From contig NZ_LRUF01000008.1 in NCBI RefSeq assembly GCF_001550155.1, forward strand, positions 620,001-684,000: DNA of 64,000 nt, in the 5' to 3' direction. The notes under the pieces were generated by a model, which did no database searches, had not been told where the DNA came from, and saw only the letters and a program-made list of their open reading frames with translations. Each line of letters opens with the position of its first letter. Positions within the stretch are counted from its first letter, which is position 1. Source of the DNA: Pseudoalteromonas arabiensis. GTDB taxonomy: Bacteria; Pseudomonadota; Gammaproteobacteria; Enterobacterales; Alteromonadaceae. The translations under genes and the position numbers were made by a program. Positions 1 through 8,596 of this stretch are shown here, one piece after another.

Positions 1-424
1 CCATACTTTCAATAATACTCGCAGGGAAGATATCTAATGGTAGTACGTTACGAGTTAAATCAGGGCTTGGGACATATGCACCGTTTAACCGAGCACTGGA
101 ATAACGCTCACCTAAACCACGCACATAAATAAACTTACCATCTACGAGTGTTAGGCCAGTAACACGACGAAGTGCTGATGCGGCATCACTATCGCCCGTT
201 CTTGAAAGTTGTTCAGCACCGAGTATATCCGCAACAAAAGCTTGATTTTTTCGTTCTTCAACGACCGCAGCAGCACTACCTTGAAGGCGTGTACCCACAG
301 CAACAACTTCTTCAATTTCGTTATTTTCGAGTTGTTCTTCAGCTGCACTTACATAACTAGTGTGGACAAACAATCCCAGGCCAATTGCGAGTGAAAGTTT
401 ACTCAGCCTATGTTGTTTTGACAT
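1..424 (-). CDS. TonB-dependent receptor, N-terminal part (cut by window edge)
   Basis: Outer-membrane receptor that would import a ligand using TonB energy; only about 141 residues lie in the window and the rest continues past position 1. The ATG at 424 opens a signal peptide (MSKQHRLSKLSLAIGLGLF, cleaved near SAAEE). A short acidic region with the TonB-box-like segment EIEEVVAVGTR follows, then the plug domain with RTGDSDAASALRRVTGL, YVRGLGERYSS and PLDIFPASIIES. These are typical plug motifs of large receptors. The gene lies 97 bases downstream of the beta-helix lipoprotein gene on the same strand, with a terminator-like hairpin between, so it may be transcribed by readthrough. The neighbouring TonB/ExbBD operon probably energises it. 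The ligand is unknown. Confidence 0.9.
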   Translation of the reverse strand, partial: MSKQHRLSKLSLAIGLGLFVHTSYVSAAEEQLENNEIEEVVAVGTRLQGSAAAVVEERKNQAFVADILGAEQLSRTGDSDAASALRRVTGLTLVDGKFIYVRGLGERYSSARLNGAYVPSPDLTRNVLPLDIFPASIIESM

Positions 425-455
425 GATTTACATCCTAATCAATTTGATAAAAAAC

Positions 456-492
456 AGGCGCCAGTTGCTTTGAAATAAGCATTATGGCGCCT
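456..492 (-). terminator. Hairpin terminator or attenuator between lipoprotein and receptor genes
   Basis: The arms AGGCGCCA (456-463) and TGGCGCCT (485-492) form a GC-rich stem. Read on the minus strand it is followed by a run of six T, as in an intrinsic terminator. It stands between the lipoprotein stop and the receptor start, so it may lower receptor expression relative to the lipoprotein. Confidence 0.6.
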
Positions 493-520
493 ACATTTCA
501 TAACTCTAAATGAGCAGGTA

Positions 521-2125
521 TTAGTCTTGAGCAGCAGCTGCTAGTGCAGTTTCTACCCATTTGTACCAGCTTGAGCTAGTATCTTGATCAGATACTGCAC
601 CGATGTAATCAACCGTTTCGAAAAAGCTATCGTTAAGCATAGATAAGTCATTCGCAGAGATAGTTACATCTGTAGAGGCTGTATTAGTCGCAAACTCATT
701 ATCAGCAAATACTGCAACATCATCAGTTAAAATTTCATTGCTAGCGCTGTTTTCAAACCATGATGCTTTTGTTTGACCTGCTAAAGGGCCGCCTGCAAAT
801 GTGTCTGTATCTGCGAAGTTAGATGAACACGCCATAACTGAACTATTAAATGCAATTTTATCAGCTTGCTTTTCACCATCAGAAGAAAATTCGATACAGC
901 TTGAATCCACTGCATTTTTCTTAAATATCAATGCATTGTAGATATTAGCATTAAATTCATCATCAAATTTAAAGGCTTGTGAAGGGTCATCATCACGTAC
1001 TGATTTTCCATCAGTCGTAATAACCGTGATGTTCGCTAGCGTAGGGTTACTTGGTGCTACTTCAGCAGAAGACTCACCTTTAACACCATCTGACTCAAAC
1101 CCATTGTTACCCATGTTTGCAACTGTGCCATCAGCAAGCGTTACAGTGCCATGTTTGATAAAGAGGAATTGACCCTTACCTTGCCAACCTGCATCAAAGT
1201 CAAATGAATCATCTTGTGTATCAGTCACAACAATATGTTTAATTGTCGCAGCACCACCGAAGAACTCGATACCATCATCAAAGCCTTGGTGAATATGTAA
1301 ATAATCAAACGCAGAACCTGAACCTACCGCGTTAAGAGTTAGTGAGTTAAGGTCGTCACCTTCACCACCTACTTTAGGGCCTGAACCTGCGTACCAAATT
1401 TTAGCCCACTTGATGCTACCACTTGAATCTGCGTTATCATTACCACCAAAGTAACTTGTGATACCCTCAGAAGGTACATTACAGGTGCTTGCAGCGCGCT
1501 CTGCATCAGTACATTGGTCAGTAATACCATTACCGTTGATGATGATACCGCCCCAATCAGCGTAACGCGGGCCATTGCCTGTGCTATCGAAACGATCAAA
1601 CGCATTGGCAGATGTGAAAGTAATAGGTTTAGATTCAGTACCGTTCGCTTGAATTTTAGCGCCACGGGCGATTCGGATTATTGCTTCTCCAGACTGAAAA
1701 GCAAGTGTGGCACCTGGCTCTACTGTTAAAGTAGGTCCATTTTGAGGCACTTCAAAACCACTTGTTGTGTCGCCATCTTGACCAATTAATAAAGCATCAG
1801 CAAATAAATGAACACCGCCATCAGGGATTTCTTGGAATGTGATATTACTTGTAATTTCTATTGATTTACTTGCGAAAGAATCATTGTAAGTACAATCTTT
1901 ACCATCGAAAACACCTTGAACAGTACCAGCATCTGACTCATAGCTAGCACATTCAAAATCATCGTTTGAACCATTATCAGTATTGTTGTTTGAGTTATTA
2001 GTACTATTATCAGTGTTAGTGCTGTTGTCATTTACCGTTGGTGTGATTTCGATATCGCCGCCACACGCTGTCAGTGTTACTGCAGAAGCAAGCAGGCTGA
2101 CCTTAAATAAGTCAGATAGTTTCAT
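521..2125 (-). CDS. Secreted lipoprotein with parallel beta-helix-like repeats
   Basis: A 534-residue predicted lipoprotein: the signal peptide ends in the lipobox LTAC, with the lipidated Cys at 21. An Asn/Thr/Asp-rich linker (about 28-55) follows. The body has short repeats typical of right-handed beta-helices (ITSNITFQEI, LTVEPGATLAF, GAKIQANGTESKPITF, WGGIIINGNG, IKWAKIWYAG). Several Cys residues could form disulfides. It has its own upstream region, separated from the TonB operon by a terminator and carrying PhoB-like repeats, and is followed by a TonB-dependent receptor. I infer that it works at the cell surface or periplasm with that receptor, perhaps in ligand capture. I do not recognise an enzymatic motif. 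SD is GGAG, 8 bases before the ATG. Confidence 0.75.
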   Translation of the reverse strand: MKLSDLFKVSLLASAVTLTACGGDIEITPTVNDNSTNTDNSTNNSNNNTDNGSNDDFECASYESDAGTVQGVFDGKDCTYNDSFASKSIEITSNITFQEIPDGGVHLFADALLIGQDGDTTSGFEVPQNGPTLTVEPGATLAFQSGEAIIRIARGAKIQANGTESKPITFTSANAFDRFDSTGNGPRYADWGGIIINGNGITDQCTDAERAASTCNVPSEGITSYFGGNDNADSSGSIKWAKIWYAGSGPKVGGEGDDLNSLTLNAVGSGSAFDYLHIHQGFDDGIEFFGGAATIKHIVVTDTQDDSFDFDAGWQGKGQFLFIKHGTVTLADGTVANMGNNGFESDGVKGESSAEVAPSNPTLANITVITTDGKSVRDDDPSQAFKFDDEFNANIYNALIFKKNAVDSSCIEFSSDGEKQADKIAFNSSVMACSSNFADTDTFAGGPLAGQTKASWFENSASNEILTDDVAVFADNEFATNTASTDVTISANDLSMLNDSFFETVDYIGAVSDQDTSSSWYKWVETALAAAAQD

Positions 2126-2190
2126 TATTGTACTCCGTTGAATTTCGATTATTGTTAAGCTTTAAAAAACTAAGACTTAAGATACTGACA

Positions 2191-2234
2191 GTTTGTGACA
2201 GGCGAGTTACATTTTCATAAACATAAAATGACAA
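2191..2234 (-). promoter_or_regulatory. Candidate PhoB (PHO box) repeats upstream of the lipoprotein gene
   Basis: On the minus strand, 7-base units resembling CTGTCAT recur at about one helical turn: TTGTCAT, ATGTAAC, CTGTCAC and, just downstream, CTGTCAG. ATGTAAC and CTGTCAC (2195-2212) are exactly 11 bases apart, as in a PHO box, although the spacer TCGC is not AT-rich. The other spacings are 10-12. This is a motif match by eye only. Confidence 0.4.
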
Positions 2235-2282
2235 TGTAATTAACTTTAAAATTAGAGGGTTAAGTAAAATTGAGGAACCGAA

Positions 2283-2305
2283 AAAAGCCGCCCGAAGGCA
2301 GCTTT
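2283..2305 (-). terminator. Terminator of the TonB operon
   Basis: On the minus strand AAAGCTGCC, loop TTCG, GGCGGCTTT and a T-run form a compact stem with a stable tetraloop about 50 bases after the TPR gene stop. It ends the DUF3450-to-TPR operon before the lipoprotein gene. Confidence 0.8.
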
Positions 2306-2357
2306 GGTGTTGCGATTATAAATGAGTTCTTTTGTACGCTTACCTGTTGAATTCGAT

Positions 2358-3665
2358 TTAGAGTAAAGCGGTACGTAGTGTCTCGGCGTGCACTTTTTCA
2401 CGCTTCACATACTTGATCCATTGCTCAGCTAAACGCTGTGATTTTTTGTGTTTTTCCGCTTGCTCGAACGCTAAAATCGAGGCATCAAAGTTTTGTAAGT
2501 TATATTGCGCCATACCTAGAGCTACATACACATTGGATTCAAACTCTAAGCCGCCTTTATCAAGTGCTTTACGCGCTGCATCCGCTGCTTCTTCGTATTT
2601 TTCAAGGTTAATGCTCACCTCTGCGATACGTTGTTCGTACTGACCGTGCGTTACTAAATCAGCAGCCTTAGCAAAATAAGTAAGCGACTTTTCAGCCTCT
2701 TTTGCTTGTACCATAGCCTCGGCTACGAATGCGTAGTTTTTAGCTGACTGCTCGGCAATACCATCTTGCATCGCTTTGCTCATTACACTCGCCGCTTTAT
2801 AAGCAAGGCCATTGTATAAATACACTTGCGATAATTGGCGTAAATCAGATTTAGATGTTAAAAAGCCTTGCTGATATGCCGCTTCTAAAACCGCTAACTG
2901 CTCTTTTTCTGCGCCTGTTTCACCGTACATACCACCTAATTGAACCCAATACTCTGGCTTGTTGTAAAGCTTCACTAAGCGCTCAAGTACCTCGACCACT
3001 TTGTCAGACTGATTGAGTGAGTAGTACATAGCACGTTGTAAAATTAGCCAGTTTTCTTTTGGCATTTCACCTTTACTGTCGGCTTCTGCGATAGCAAGAT
3101 TAATGTTTTCAATGCCTTTTTGGTAATCTTTAAGCTGATAATAGGCTTGTGATTTTAATACGTAATAAGCATCTGTTTTAGGCTTGTTGTTAATCACATC
3201 CCACTGCGCTAAATATTTGATTACCTTTTCGTAGTCACTGTTAGCCATTGCAAGTTGCGCTAAGCTAAAGGTGGTGCTTAGACGTAATGTTTCTGGAATT
3301 GCATCTTCGTTTACTACTTTTTCAAACGACGCAATGGCTTTATCTAAGTCGTTTTCGTTGTAGTAAATAAAACCATAGAAATTATGCATCATGGCAATTT
3401 CATACGAGTTCATGCTTGAAGAGCGCTCTTGAATACTATCAAGTGCTGCTAATCCTGCTTTTGCATCACCATCATCAGCTAGCTTTTGTGCACGCGCTAA
3501 TTGGCTATACACTTTTTCGCGCAGTGCAGGTACACGTTTGGTTTTTTGGTCCTCAGCGTAAGCTGTTGCCAGTGTGACACCGGGTAATAGGCTAACAACG
3601 CTTGGCACTACCAGGCTGCTTGTGAAAGCAGCCGCGCAAATCACGGCAACTTTTAAAGGTTTCAT
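2358..3665 (-). CDS. TPR-repeat protein of the TonB2-type complex
   Basis: A 435-residue exported protein. The N-terminus (MKPLKVAVICAAAFTSSL to ATAYAED) is a signal peptide and the remainder is a series of tetratricopeptide-like helical hairpins (NFYGFIYYNENDLDKAIASFEKV, YVALGMAQYNLQNFDASILAFEQA). TPR proteins are regularly encoded after tonB in Vibrio/Shewanella TonB2 clusters and are thought to help the transducer act on receptors in the periplasm. It is the last gene of the six-gene minus-strand operon, 17 bases after tonB, and is followed by a terminator. The periplasmic scaffold role is inferred from context. Confidence 0.85.
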   Translation of the reverse strand: MKPLKVAVICAAAFTSSLVVPSVVSLLPGVTLATAYAEDQKTKRVPALREKVYSQLARAQKLADDGDAKAGLAALDSIQERSSSMNSYEIAMMHNFYGFIYYNENDLDKAIASFEKVVNEDAIPETLRLSTTFSLAQLAMANSDYEKVIKYLAQWDVINNKPKTDAYYVLKSQAYYQLKDYQKGIENINLAIAEADSKGEMPKENWLILQRAMYYSLNQSDKVVEVLERLVKLYNKPEYWVQLGGMYGETGAEKEQLAVLEAAYQQGFLTSKSDLRQLSQVYLYNGLAYKAASVMSKAMQDGIAEQSAKNYAFVAEAMVQAKEAEKSLTYFAKAADLVTHGQYEQRIAEVSINLEKYEEAADAARKALDKGGLEFESNVYVALGMAQYNLQNFDASILAFEQAEKHKKSQRLAEQWIKYVKREKVHAETLRTALL

Positions 3666-3682
3666 AATCGCATTCCTCTTTT

Positions 3683-4288
3683 CTAACCGTTAATTTGGAA
3701 AGAAATTTTGTTCTGTACACCCGCTACTTCAACAGCTTCACCGTTAACAACGCGCGGTTTATATTTAAATTTAAGTGCTGCATCCATCGCAGCGCGGTCA
3801 AACAGTGACTCAGGTTCAGCTTTCACTACTTTGGGGTCACGCACTGTGCCTTGTTTAGTTACTGTAAACTCAACAATCACATAGCCTTCGATACCACGCG
3901 ATAAAGCTCGGCGCGGATAAACAGGCGCTACTTTTACAATCGGTAGGTATTCACCGTCACTTGATTCAAGGGCTAAGCCACCGGCTAAGTTTACGTCGGC
4001 TTCAACACTGGCACCAAAGTCAAAGTTGGCATTGCTCGCGTTAGGATCACTGTTTTGCATTTGCGGTGATTCCATTGGCGGAGGTGGCTCTTTTGGCGTT
4101 GGTGGCTTTTGCGGTTTACGTTCTTTCTTTTGCACCGTCTCTTCTTTTTTCAGACGAACAAAATCAAGTACGTTTCCTTTTACAGGCTCAGACATGGCCC
4201 CTTCACCACCGGTGATCAGTGCCTGCATGCCTAAAAACAGCATGACAGTCACGATACCAGCGATAATTAATGCAACTATATAACGCAT
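3683..4288 (-). CDS. tonB: Energy transducer TonB (TonB2 type)
   Basis: A 201-residue TonB that couples the inner-membrane proton motor to outer-membrane receptors. There is one N-terminal transmembrane helix (about 4-26), a Lys/Pro-rich segment (PQKPPTPKEPPPPMESP, about 58-75) and a C-terminal TonB domain with YPRRALSRGIEGYVIVEFTV and the family's FKYKPRVVNG motif. The short length and short proline region fit TonB2-like transducers. It directly follows exbD, and the TPR gene follows it. Confidence 0.95.
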   Translation of the reverse strand: MRYIVALIIAGIVTVMLFLGMQALITGGEGAMSEPVKGNVLDFVRLKKEETVQKKERKPQKPPTPKEPPPPMESPQMQNSDPNASNANFDFGASVEADVNLAGGLALESSDGEYLPIVKVAPVYPRRALSRGIEGYVIVEFTVTKQGTVRDPKVVKAEPESLFDRAAMDAALKFKYKPRVVNGEAVEVAGVQNKISFQING

Positions 4289-4300
4289 CGCTCACATTCC

Positions 4301-4714
4301 TTATGATGCTTCTTGCGCAGCAATCGACACATCAAATGCGCCTGCAGCTCGCGATGCATCCATAACTTTGATAAGTACATCGGTTGTGGCTTTCTTATCT
4401 GCTTGAATAACCACGCTACCTTGTGGGTTTTCAGCTTTTAAGCGCTCGATATTTGCTTGAACTGCACGAACATCGACTTGGCGCTTGTTAATCCAAATTT
4501 CACCCTTGTCAGAAATAGCAACTAAGATGTTGGCACGCTCTTTTTTAACTGCTGTTGCCGCTTCAGGACGGTTTACATCAATACCGGCTTCTTTGACGAA
4601 TGATGCTGTTACGATAAAGAAGATAAGCATGATGAAAACAACGTCTAGCATTGGCGTCATGTTGATTTCTTCTGCGTCGTCTTCTTGAAATAAGTTACCT
4701 AGTGGCGCTCTCAT
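4301..4714 (-). CDS. exbD: Biopolymer transport protein ExbD
   Basis: A 137-residue ExbD/TolR protein. It has a cytoplasmic start (MRAPLGNLFQEDDAEEINMTPMLDVVFIMLIFFIVTASF in full, residues 1-39), one transmembrane helix carrying the conserved Asp in PMLDVVFIML, and a periplasmic domain. With ExbB it forms the proton-driven motor for TonB. It lies between exbB and tonB in the same operon. Confidence 0.95.
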   Translation of the reverse strand: MRAPLGNLFQEDDAEEINMTPMLDVVFIMLIFFIVTASFVKEAGIDVNRPEAATAVKKERANILVAISDKGEIWINKRQVDVRAVQANIERLKAENPQGSVVIQADKKATTDVLIKVMDASRAAGAFDVSIAAQEAS

Positions 4715-4759
4715 TGTTAGTCTCCTAGTGGGTGATGCTCACATCACCCTAAAATTCGT

Positions 4760-5287
4760 TTAGTGGTCTAAGACCATGTTGTCTTCAAGTAATTGCACTT
4801 CGCGTTTTGCACGACGTTGTAAGAACGTTGATGCGAAAACCCCTGAAAGTGCACCCACCATACCGGCCATTGTTGGGATAGTGGCTTTAGACACCCCTGA
4901 TGCCATCGAACGTGCACTGCCTGTGCCTGTGATTGCCATTACATCAAATACTTCGATCATGCCGGTTACGGTACCTAATAGACCTAAAAGTGGACATAAC
5001 GCAACCATTACGTTGATTAGCGCAAGGTTATTATTTAGTTGCATGCCAGCGCGTGAAATCATCGCTTGGCGAATTTGCTCTGCGTTCCAGCTGTTACGCT
5101 CTGCTCTATTGCTCCAAGTGCTTTTTACGTCTTTCTTGTAGCGTTTAAAGCCGCCAAAGAAATACATAAAACGCTCAAGTATCAATAACCACATCGCGAA
5201 GATGAGGACCCCGATGACCAAGAGAACTTGGCCACCTGTGTCGAGGAAATCACGTAGAGCATTGATTGCATCAATCAATAGCACCAT
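4760..5287 (-). CDS. exbB: Biopolymer transport protein ExbB (TonB2 type)
   Basis: A 175-residue MotA/TolQ/ExbB family protein with three membrane helices: near the N-terminus (VLLVIGVLIFAMWLLILERF), NNLALINVMVALCPLLGLLGTVTGMI, and the helix after SKATIPTMAGMVGALSGV. The TVTGMIEVFDVMAITG stretch is the family signature. It is compact, as ExbB2 proteins usually are. The start is 3 bases after the ttpC-like stop, with AGGAG upstream, so translational coupling is likely. Confidence 0.95.
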   Translation of the reverse strand: MVLLIDAINALRDFLDTGGQVLLVIGVLIFAMWLLILERFMYFFGGFKRYKKDVKSTWSNRAERNSWNAEQIRQAMISRAGMQLNNNLALINVMVALCPLLGLLGTVTGMIEVFDVMAITGTGSARSMASGVSKATIPTMAGMVGALSGVFASTFLQRRAKREVQLLEDNMVLDH

Positions 5288-5290
5288 GAT

Positions 5291-6658
5291 TTATGCTCCT
5301 TTCTCGCTTCGCTCTGCAATGATACCTGCGCTTTGCTCTTGTAAAATCAACAGCATGTTTTTAGAGCGCGTGTTAAGAAGTGTGTATAAGAATACGGTTG
5401 GGATAGCCACAACCAGACCAAGTACCGTTGTTACAAGTGCCTGAGAAATACCACCCGCCATTAGTTTAGGGTCACCTGTACCGAACAAGGTAATTGCTTG
5501 GAAGGTGTTAATCATACCGGTTACCGTACCTAGTAGACCAAGTAATGGTGCTACCACAGAGATAATCTTAATTAGCGTCAGGTTACGCGTAATTTTTGGC
5601 ATTTCACGAATGATTGCTTCGCTTAATTTAAGCTCAAGCGTGTCGTACGCGACATCTGGATACTGATCTTTCACTTTCATCACACGACCAAGCGGGTTGT
5701 CATCGCGTGCCACTGTGTCTTTAAGCTGACGACGGATTTTGCTACCCATAATCATCAGTGATACAAAACGCTCAAGTGCGATTAGTAAAGCGATTAAGCC
5801 AACACCTAAGATGATATAACCTACAGTACCACCTTGGTGAACTTGCTCTTCAGTGTCAGGAGCTTGTACTAAAAGACCTAAAATTGAACCACCCGTAGGG
5901 TCAAGTGCGAACGGTACAACACCCGAATTTGCATGTTGAAGATCCGATGCCGTTGCTGTGTAACGGCTGCTTGGCTGACGTGTAAGCTGGCTGATTGTAT
6001 TTGTAGCAGGTGTGTACTCTAGGTATTTACCATCAGCGATTAAGTTAAATGCACCAACACGCACCACTTCTTTTTGTGCTTTGCTGCCACCTTCAACGAT
6101 AACATCAGTTGTAAAGCGAGATACTTTACCTTGTTCAGTCATTTCGCGTTGTAATTCAAACCATACTTTTTCGATATCATCAATAGAAGCAAGCTTTGAC
6201 GTTGAACCCATTTTTTGTGCCAGCTCATCCATGAAGTTACTGCGACCAGGAAGCTCAGCAGAAACAACAGAGGTCATGAATTTGTTGCTAGAATCGCCCG
6301 CTACTTGTTGTAACACACCGAATAGCTCTTTAAGTGAGCCCATGCGGTTTGAAAGTGTTTCGGTTAAGTTAGCTAGTTTTACTTCGTTTTCTTCAAACTG
6401 CGTTTCTAAACGCTCCGACTCGTTAAGCATTGCAGTACGTTTTGCTTGTGTGTCTTTAAGCATTTGTACTTGTTCGTTTTGACGCGCCATGAACGCTTGC
6501 TCACGTTGTTTATTTTCAACGCTTTGCTGTGCTTTACCTTGCTCTAATGTTTTTAGTAATGAATCTAAATCCATTGGCTCAGCCGCTAGGCTGCTACCAG
6601 CAAAACCAAGGCCAGCTGCAAACACGGCCATTTTTGTCATTTTCGTTAATAATTTCAT
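5291..6658 (-). CDS. ttpC: TtpC-like MotA/TolQ/ExbB protein
   Basis: A 455-residue fusion-type ExbB homologue: signal peptide (to SSLAAEP), a Gln/Glu-rich coiled coil (about 30-120) that should lie in the periplasm, a central soluble region, and a C-terminal MotA/TolQ/ExbB domain (GTVGYIILGVGLIALLIALERF and APLLGLLGTVTGMINTFQAI). This matches TtpC, the extra component needed by Vibrio TonB2 systems. It follows the DUF3450 gene and precedes exbB, the conserved order of these operons. The symbol is given by family resemblance and synteny. Confidence 0.88.
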   Translation of the reverse strand: MKLLTKMTKMAVFAAGLGFAGSSLAAEPMDLDSLLKTLEQGKAQQSVENKQREQAFMARQNEQVQMLKDTQAKRTAMLNESERLETQFEENEVKLANLTETLSNRMGSLKELFGVLQQVAGDSSNKFMTSVVSAELPGRSNFMDELAQKMGSTSKLASIDDIEKVWFELQREMTEQGKVSRFTTDVIVEGGSKAQKEVVRVGAFNLIADGKYLEYTPATNTISQLTRQPSSRYTATASDLQHANSGVVPFALDPTGGSILGLLVQAPDTEEQVHQGGTVGYIILGVGLIALLIALERFVSLMIMGSKIRRQLKDTVARDDNPLGRVMKVKDQYPDVAYDTLELKLSEAIIREMPKITRNLTLIKIISVVAPLLGLLGTVTGMINTFQAITLFGTGDPKLMAGGISQALVTTVLGLVVAIPTVFLYTLLNTRSKNMLLILQEQSAGIIAERSEKGA

Positions 6659-6668
6659 CTCAAACCTC

Positions 6669-7421
6669 TTATTCAGCAGCGTGGACTGGCAGTGTTAACA
6701 TATCTGGGGCAAGTTGCTTACGTGCAATGCGTAAACCTTTATTGATTTGGCTGATTGCAGAATCTGGTAATTCAACAAATGATTTAGTTTGTGTATCCCA
6801 GCTGCCTGCTTTTTTGCCGTCGCGTGTTAAATAAATAAGTTCTAAACGACCGATGCGTAAGAAATCTACTTCGCGCTCTTGGCCATCTACATTAAGTAAT
6901 GATGTGTACGCTTCGATAGTGCGGCCGTAATCGACTTCTACTTGGTAAGCTTCAAGTAAGCGGCGGAATTTTTCACTTGAAGTGATGTCTGCGCGGTCCA
7001 TCATTTCTTTTAATGATGCAATACGCTTGCTACGCTCTTCAGTTAAGAAAGGCACGTCGAGAGCAACAAATTGCTCAAGACCTGTGATCATGCGCATCAT
7101 TAACGGCGTAATTTGACGCTCAATAACCGACACCTGATCCATTGACTCGTTTAACGCGTCCATTTCAGCAATTTGGTTATTTAATTGCTTAGTTAGCTGC
7201 GCGTTATAAACAGTTAAGCCATCAATTTCTTTATTAAGGGCTTTAAATTGTTGTAAACGACCTTGCATTGAATCTGCAATCTTGTCGATTTTAGTTTGTG
7301 ATTGCGCTGCAGAGTTGTTTATTTCGCTGCTTTTATCAATTACTTTATCTAGATCGTTTGCATATACTGTTGCAGATGCCGCTACAATACCTGCTAAAAT
7401 CAGTGGTTTAACGCCTTTCAT
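6669..7421 (-). CDS. DUF3450 periplasmic protein, first gene of the TonB2 operon
   Basis: About 250 residues: a signal peptide (MKGVKPLILAGIVAASATVYAN) and then a long coiled coil (about 25-110), with motifs such as YLTRDGKKAGSWD near the end. DUF3450 proteins head TonB2 operons in Vibrio and Shewanella; their biochemical role is not settled, but a periplasmic partner of TtpC is plausible because both carry coiled coils. I chose the ATG at 7421, which has AAAGG 8 bases upstream, over an in-frame GTG at 7430. Confidence 0.85.
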   Translation of the reverse strand: MKGVKPLILAGIVAASATVYANDLDKVIDKSSEINNSAAQSQTKIDKIADSMQGRLQQFKALNKEIDGLTVYNAQLTKQLNNQIAEMDALNESMDQVSVIERQITPLMMRMITGLEQFVALDVPFLTEERSKRIASLKEMMDRADITSSEKFRRLLEAYQVEVDYGRTIEAYTSLLNVDGQEREVDFLRIGRLELIYLTRDGKKAGSWDTQTKSFVELPDSAISQINKGLRIARKQLAPDMLTLPVHAAE

Positions 7422-7521
7422 CGCATACACCTTTACTCGTTAATTTAGCTTAATTTGCTAGTGGGTTTGTTTTAATGTGCGAAAGGATAACGATGAAAAA
7501 TGACAAGCATGTTGCGCAAAA

Positions 7522-7539
7522 AATACAAAAATATGACAG
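7522..7539 (-). promoter_or_regulatory. Candidate PHO box upstream of the TonB operon
   Basis: On the minus strand CTGTCAT, ATTT, TTGTATT forms two half-sites with the 11-base spacing of a PhoB box; the second half is imperfect. It lies about 100 bases before the DUF3450 start. The rest of 7431-7788 holds no gene, only AT-rich sequence. Confidence 0.35.
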
Positions 7540-7751
7540 CTGTAACAATTAGTTTATATTAGGCTGAAAAGGAAGCGATATTGGTATGAAGTTTAAGAGT
7601 TATTCTGTTTAAACTATGAAGTTATTATTTTAGGATTGAGAAAAAGGTAACAAATTTCTGCTTGACCTGAAGTTAGGTTAATCGACTATAGATCGCGACC
7701 AACGAATATTTTTCATAAAGTTATTTCTTTTGTTAATAGAACTTGTTTTAA

Positions 7752-7781
7752 ATATGCCAGCATTAGTAACTGCTGGCATAT
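7752..7781. terminator. Inverted repeat after the lipase remnant
   Basis: ATATGCCAGCA and TGCTGGCATAT form an 11-base-pair perfect stem with an 8-base loop, 8 bases beyond the stop of the minus-strand lipase remnant. There is no long T-run, so it is at best a weak terminator or an RNA 3' stabiliser. Confidence 0.5.
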
Positions 7782-7788
7782 GATAAGT

Positions 7789-8566
7789 TTATACAAGTAG
7801 AGGAGCTGTATGACTAGCCATTTCTATTGAAAATTTAGCTAATTGAGAAAGTTTCATAAGCATCTTCTTAAAAATCAAGCGAATACCACGATAACTAAAA
7901 TCTATAAACTTTCCTGCGGGCAGGCCACAGAATACATACATATGACCCACTATCCCTTTTACTTCGGCTGCATAGGCCTGAGTTGTTTCTATCTCATTTG
8001 CTAAATAGGTCGCAATAGCATCATAAATAGTGAGTAAGCCCGTTACACTTGCTTGTATCGAATGTAATACACCTTTTTTATTTAAAAAGTCGAGCAGCGC
8101 GGCGCCTATCTTTTTAGCCCAGCGAACAGAAAAGTGAGCTTGGTGACGTTTTTCAAAATCAAGGCGAATAGCTTCTTGGTGACGTAACTCAAACCCTTTT
8201 TGAATATCAGCATAGCTTTTGTATTTTGATGCCGTATTTAAATATCCAGGGGTCGGGTTAGTCATGCTATGTGCACCAGGAGAGATATTCTGTGCCGAAT
8301 TTAAAATATATTCGTCCGTGGTGTGCACAAAAGGCCAAACAGGTACCATAGGTACGGGATCACCTGCGTGAACACAGCGATATACACCTTGTAACGCTTG
8401 CTCAGTATGACTTGCAAAACTTAATAGCCTAACTCGAGGTGCACCAAAAGTATACAGTTTCACAGGTACTTTAGGTAGCTAGCAGAAGTTTTTATCCACC
8501 CTGCTCAAGAGTTGCATAGGCAATGTTGGCAAAATGCGCTGCTTGTGTTGGTTGCAATGAAATCAT
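7789..8566 (-). pseudogene. Remnant of a class 3 lipase-like gene (internal deletion)
   Basis: The ATG at 8566, with GGAAG upstream, starts MISLQPTQAAHFANIAYATL, a typical N-terminus of this lipase group, and runs into a stop after 24 codons. In another frame, from about 8480 down to 7789, the C-terminal half survives: LPKVPVKLYTFGAPRV, then VYRCVHAGDPVPMVPVWPF, which are the motifs after the nucleophile elbow in class 3 (fungal-type) lipases, followed by a helical tail. The GHSLGG nucleophile segment is missing, so an internal deletion of roughly 150 codons is likely and the product should be inactive. The DUF6795 gene directly upstream on the same strand may be its former partner. Confidence 0.75.
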
Positions 8567-8596
8567 ATTTATCTTCCGTAATAAAATGTTGAATTT

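Noticed and set aside
151..360. Short open frames within the receptor start
   Set aside because: Overlap a clear TonB receptor plug in the third frame.
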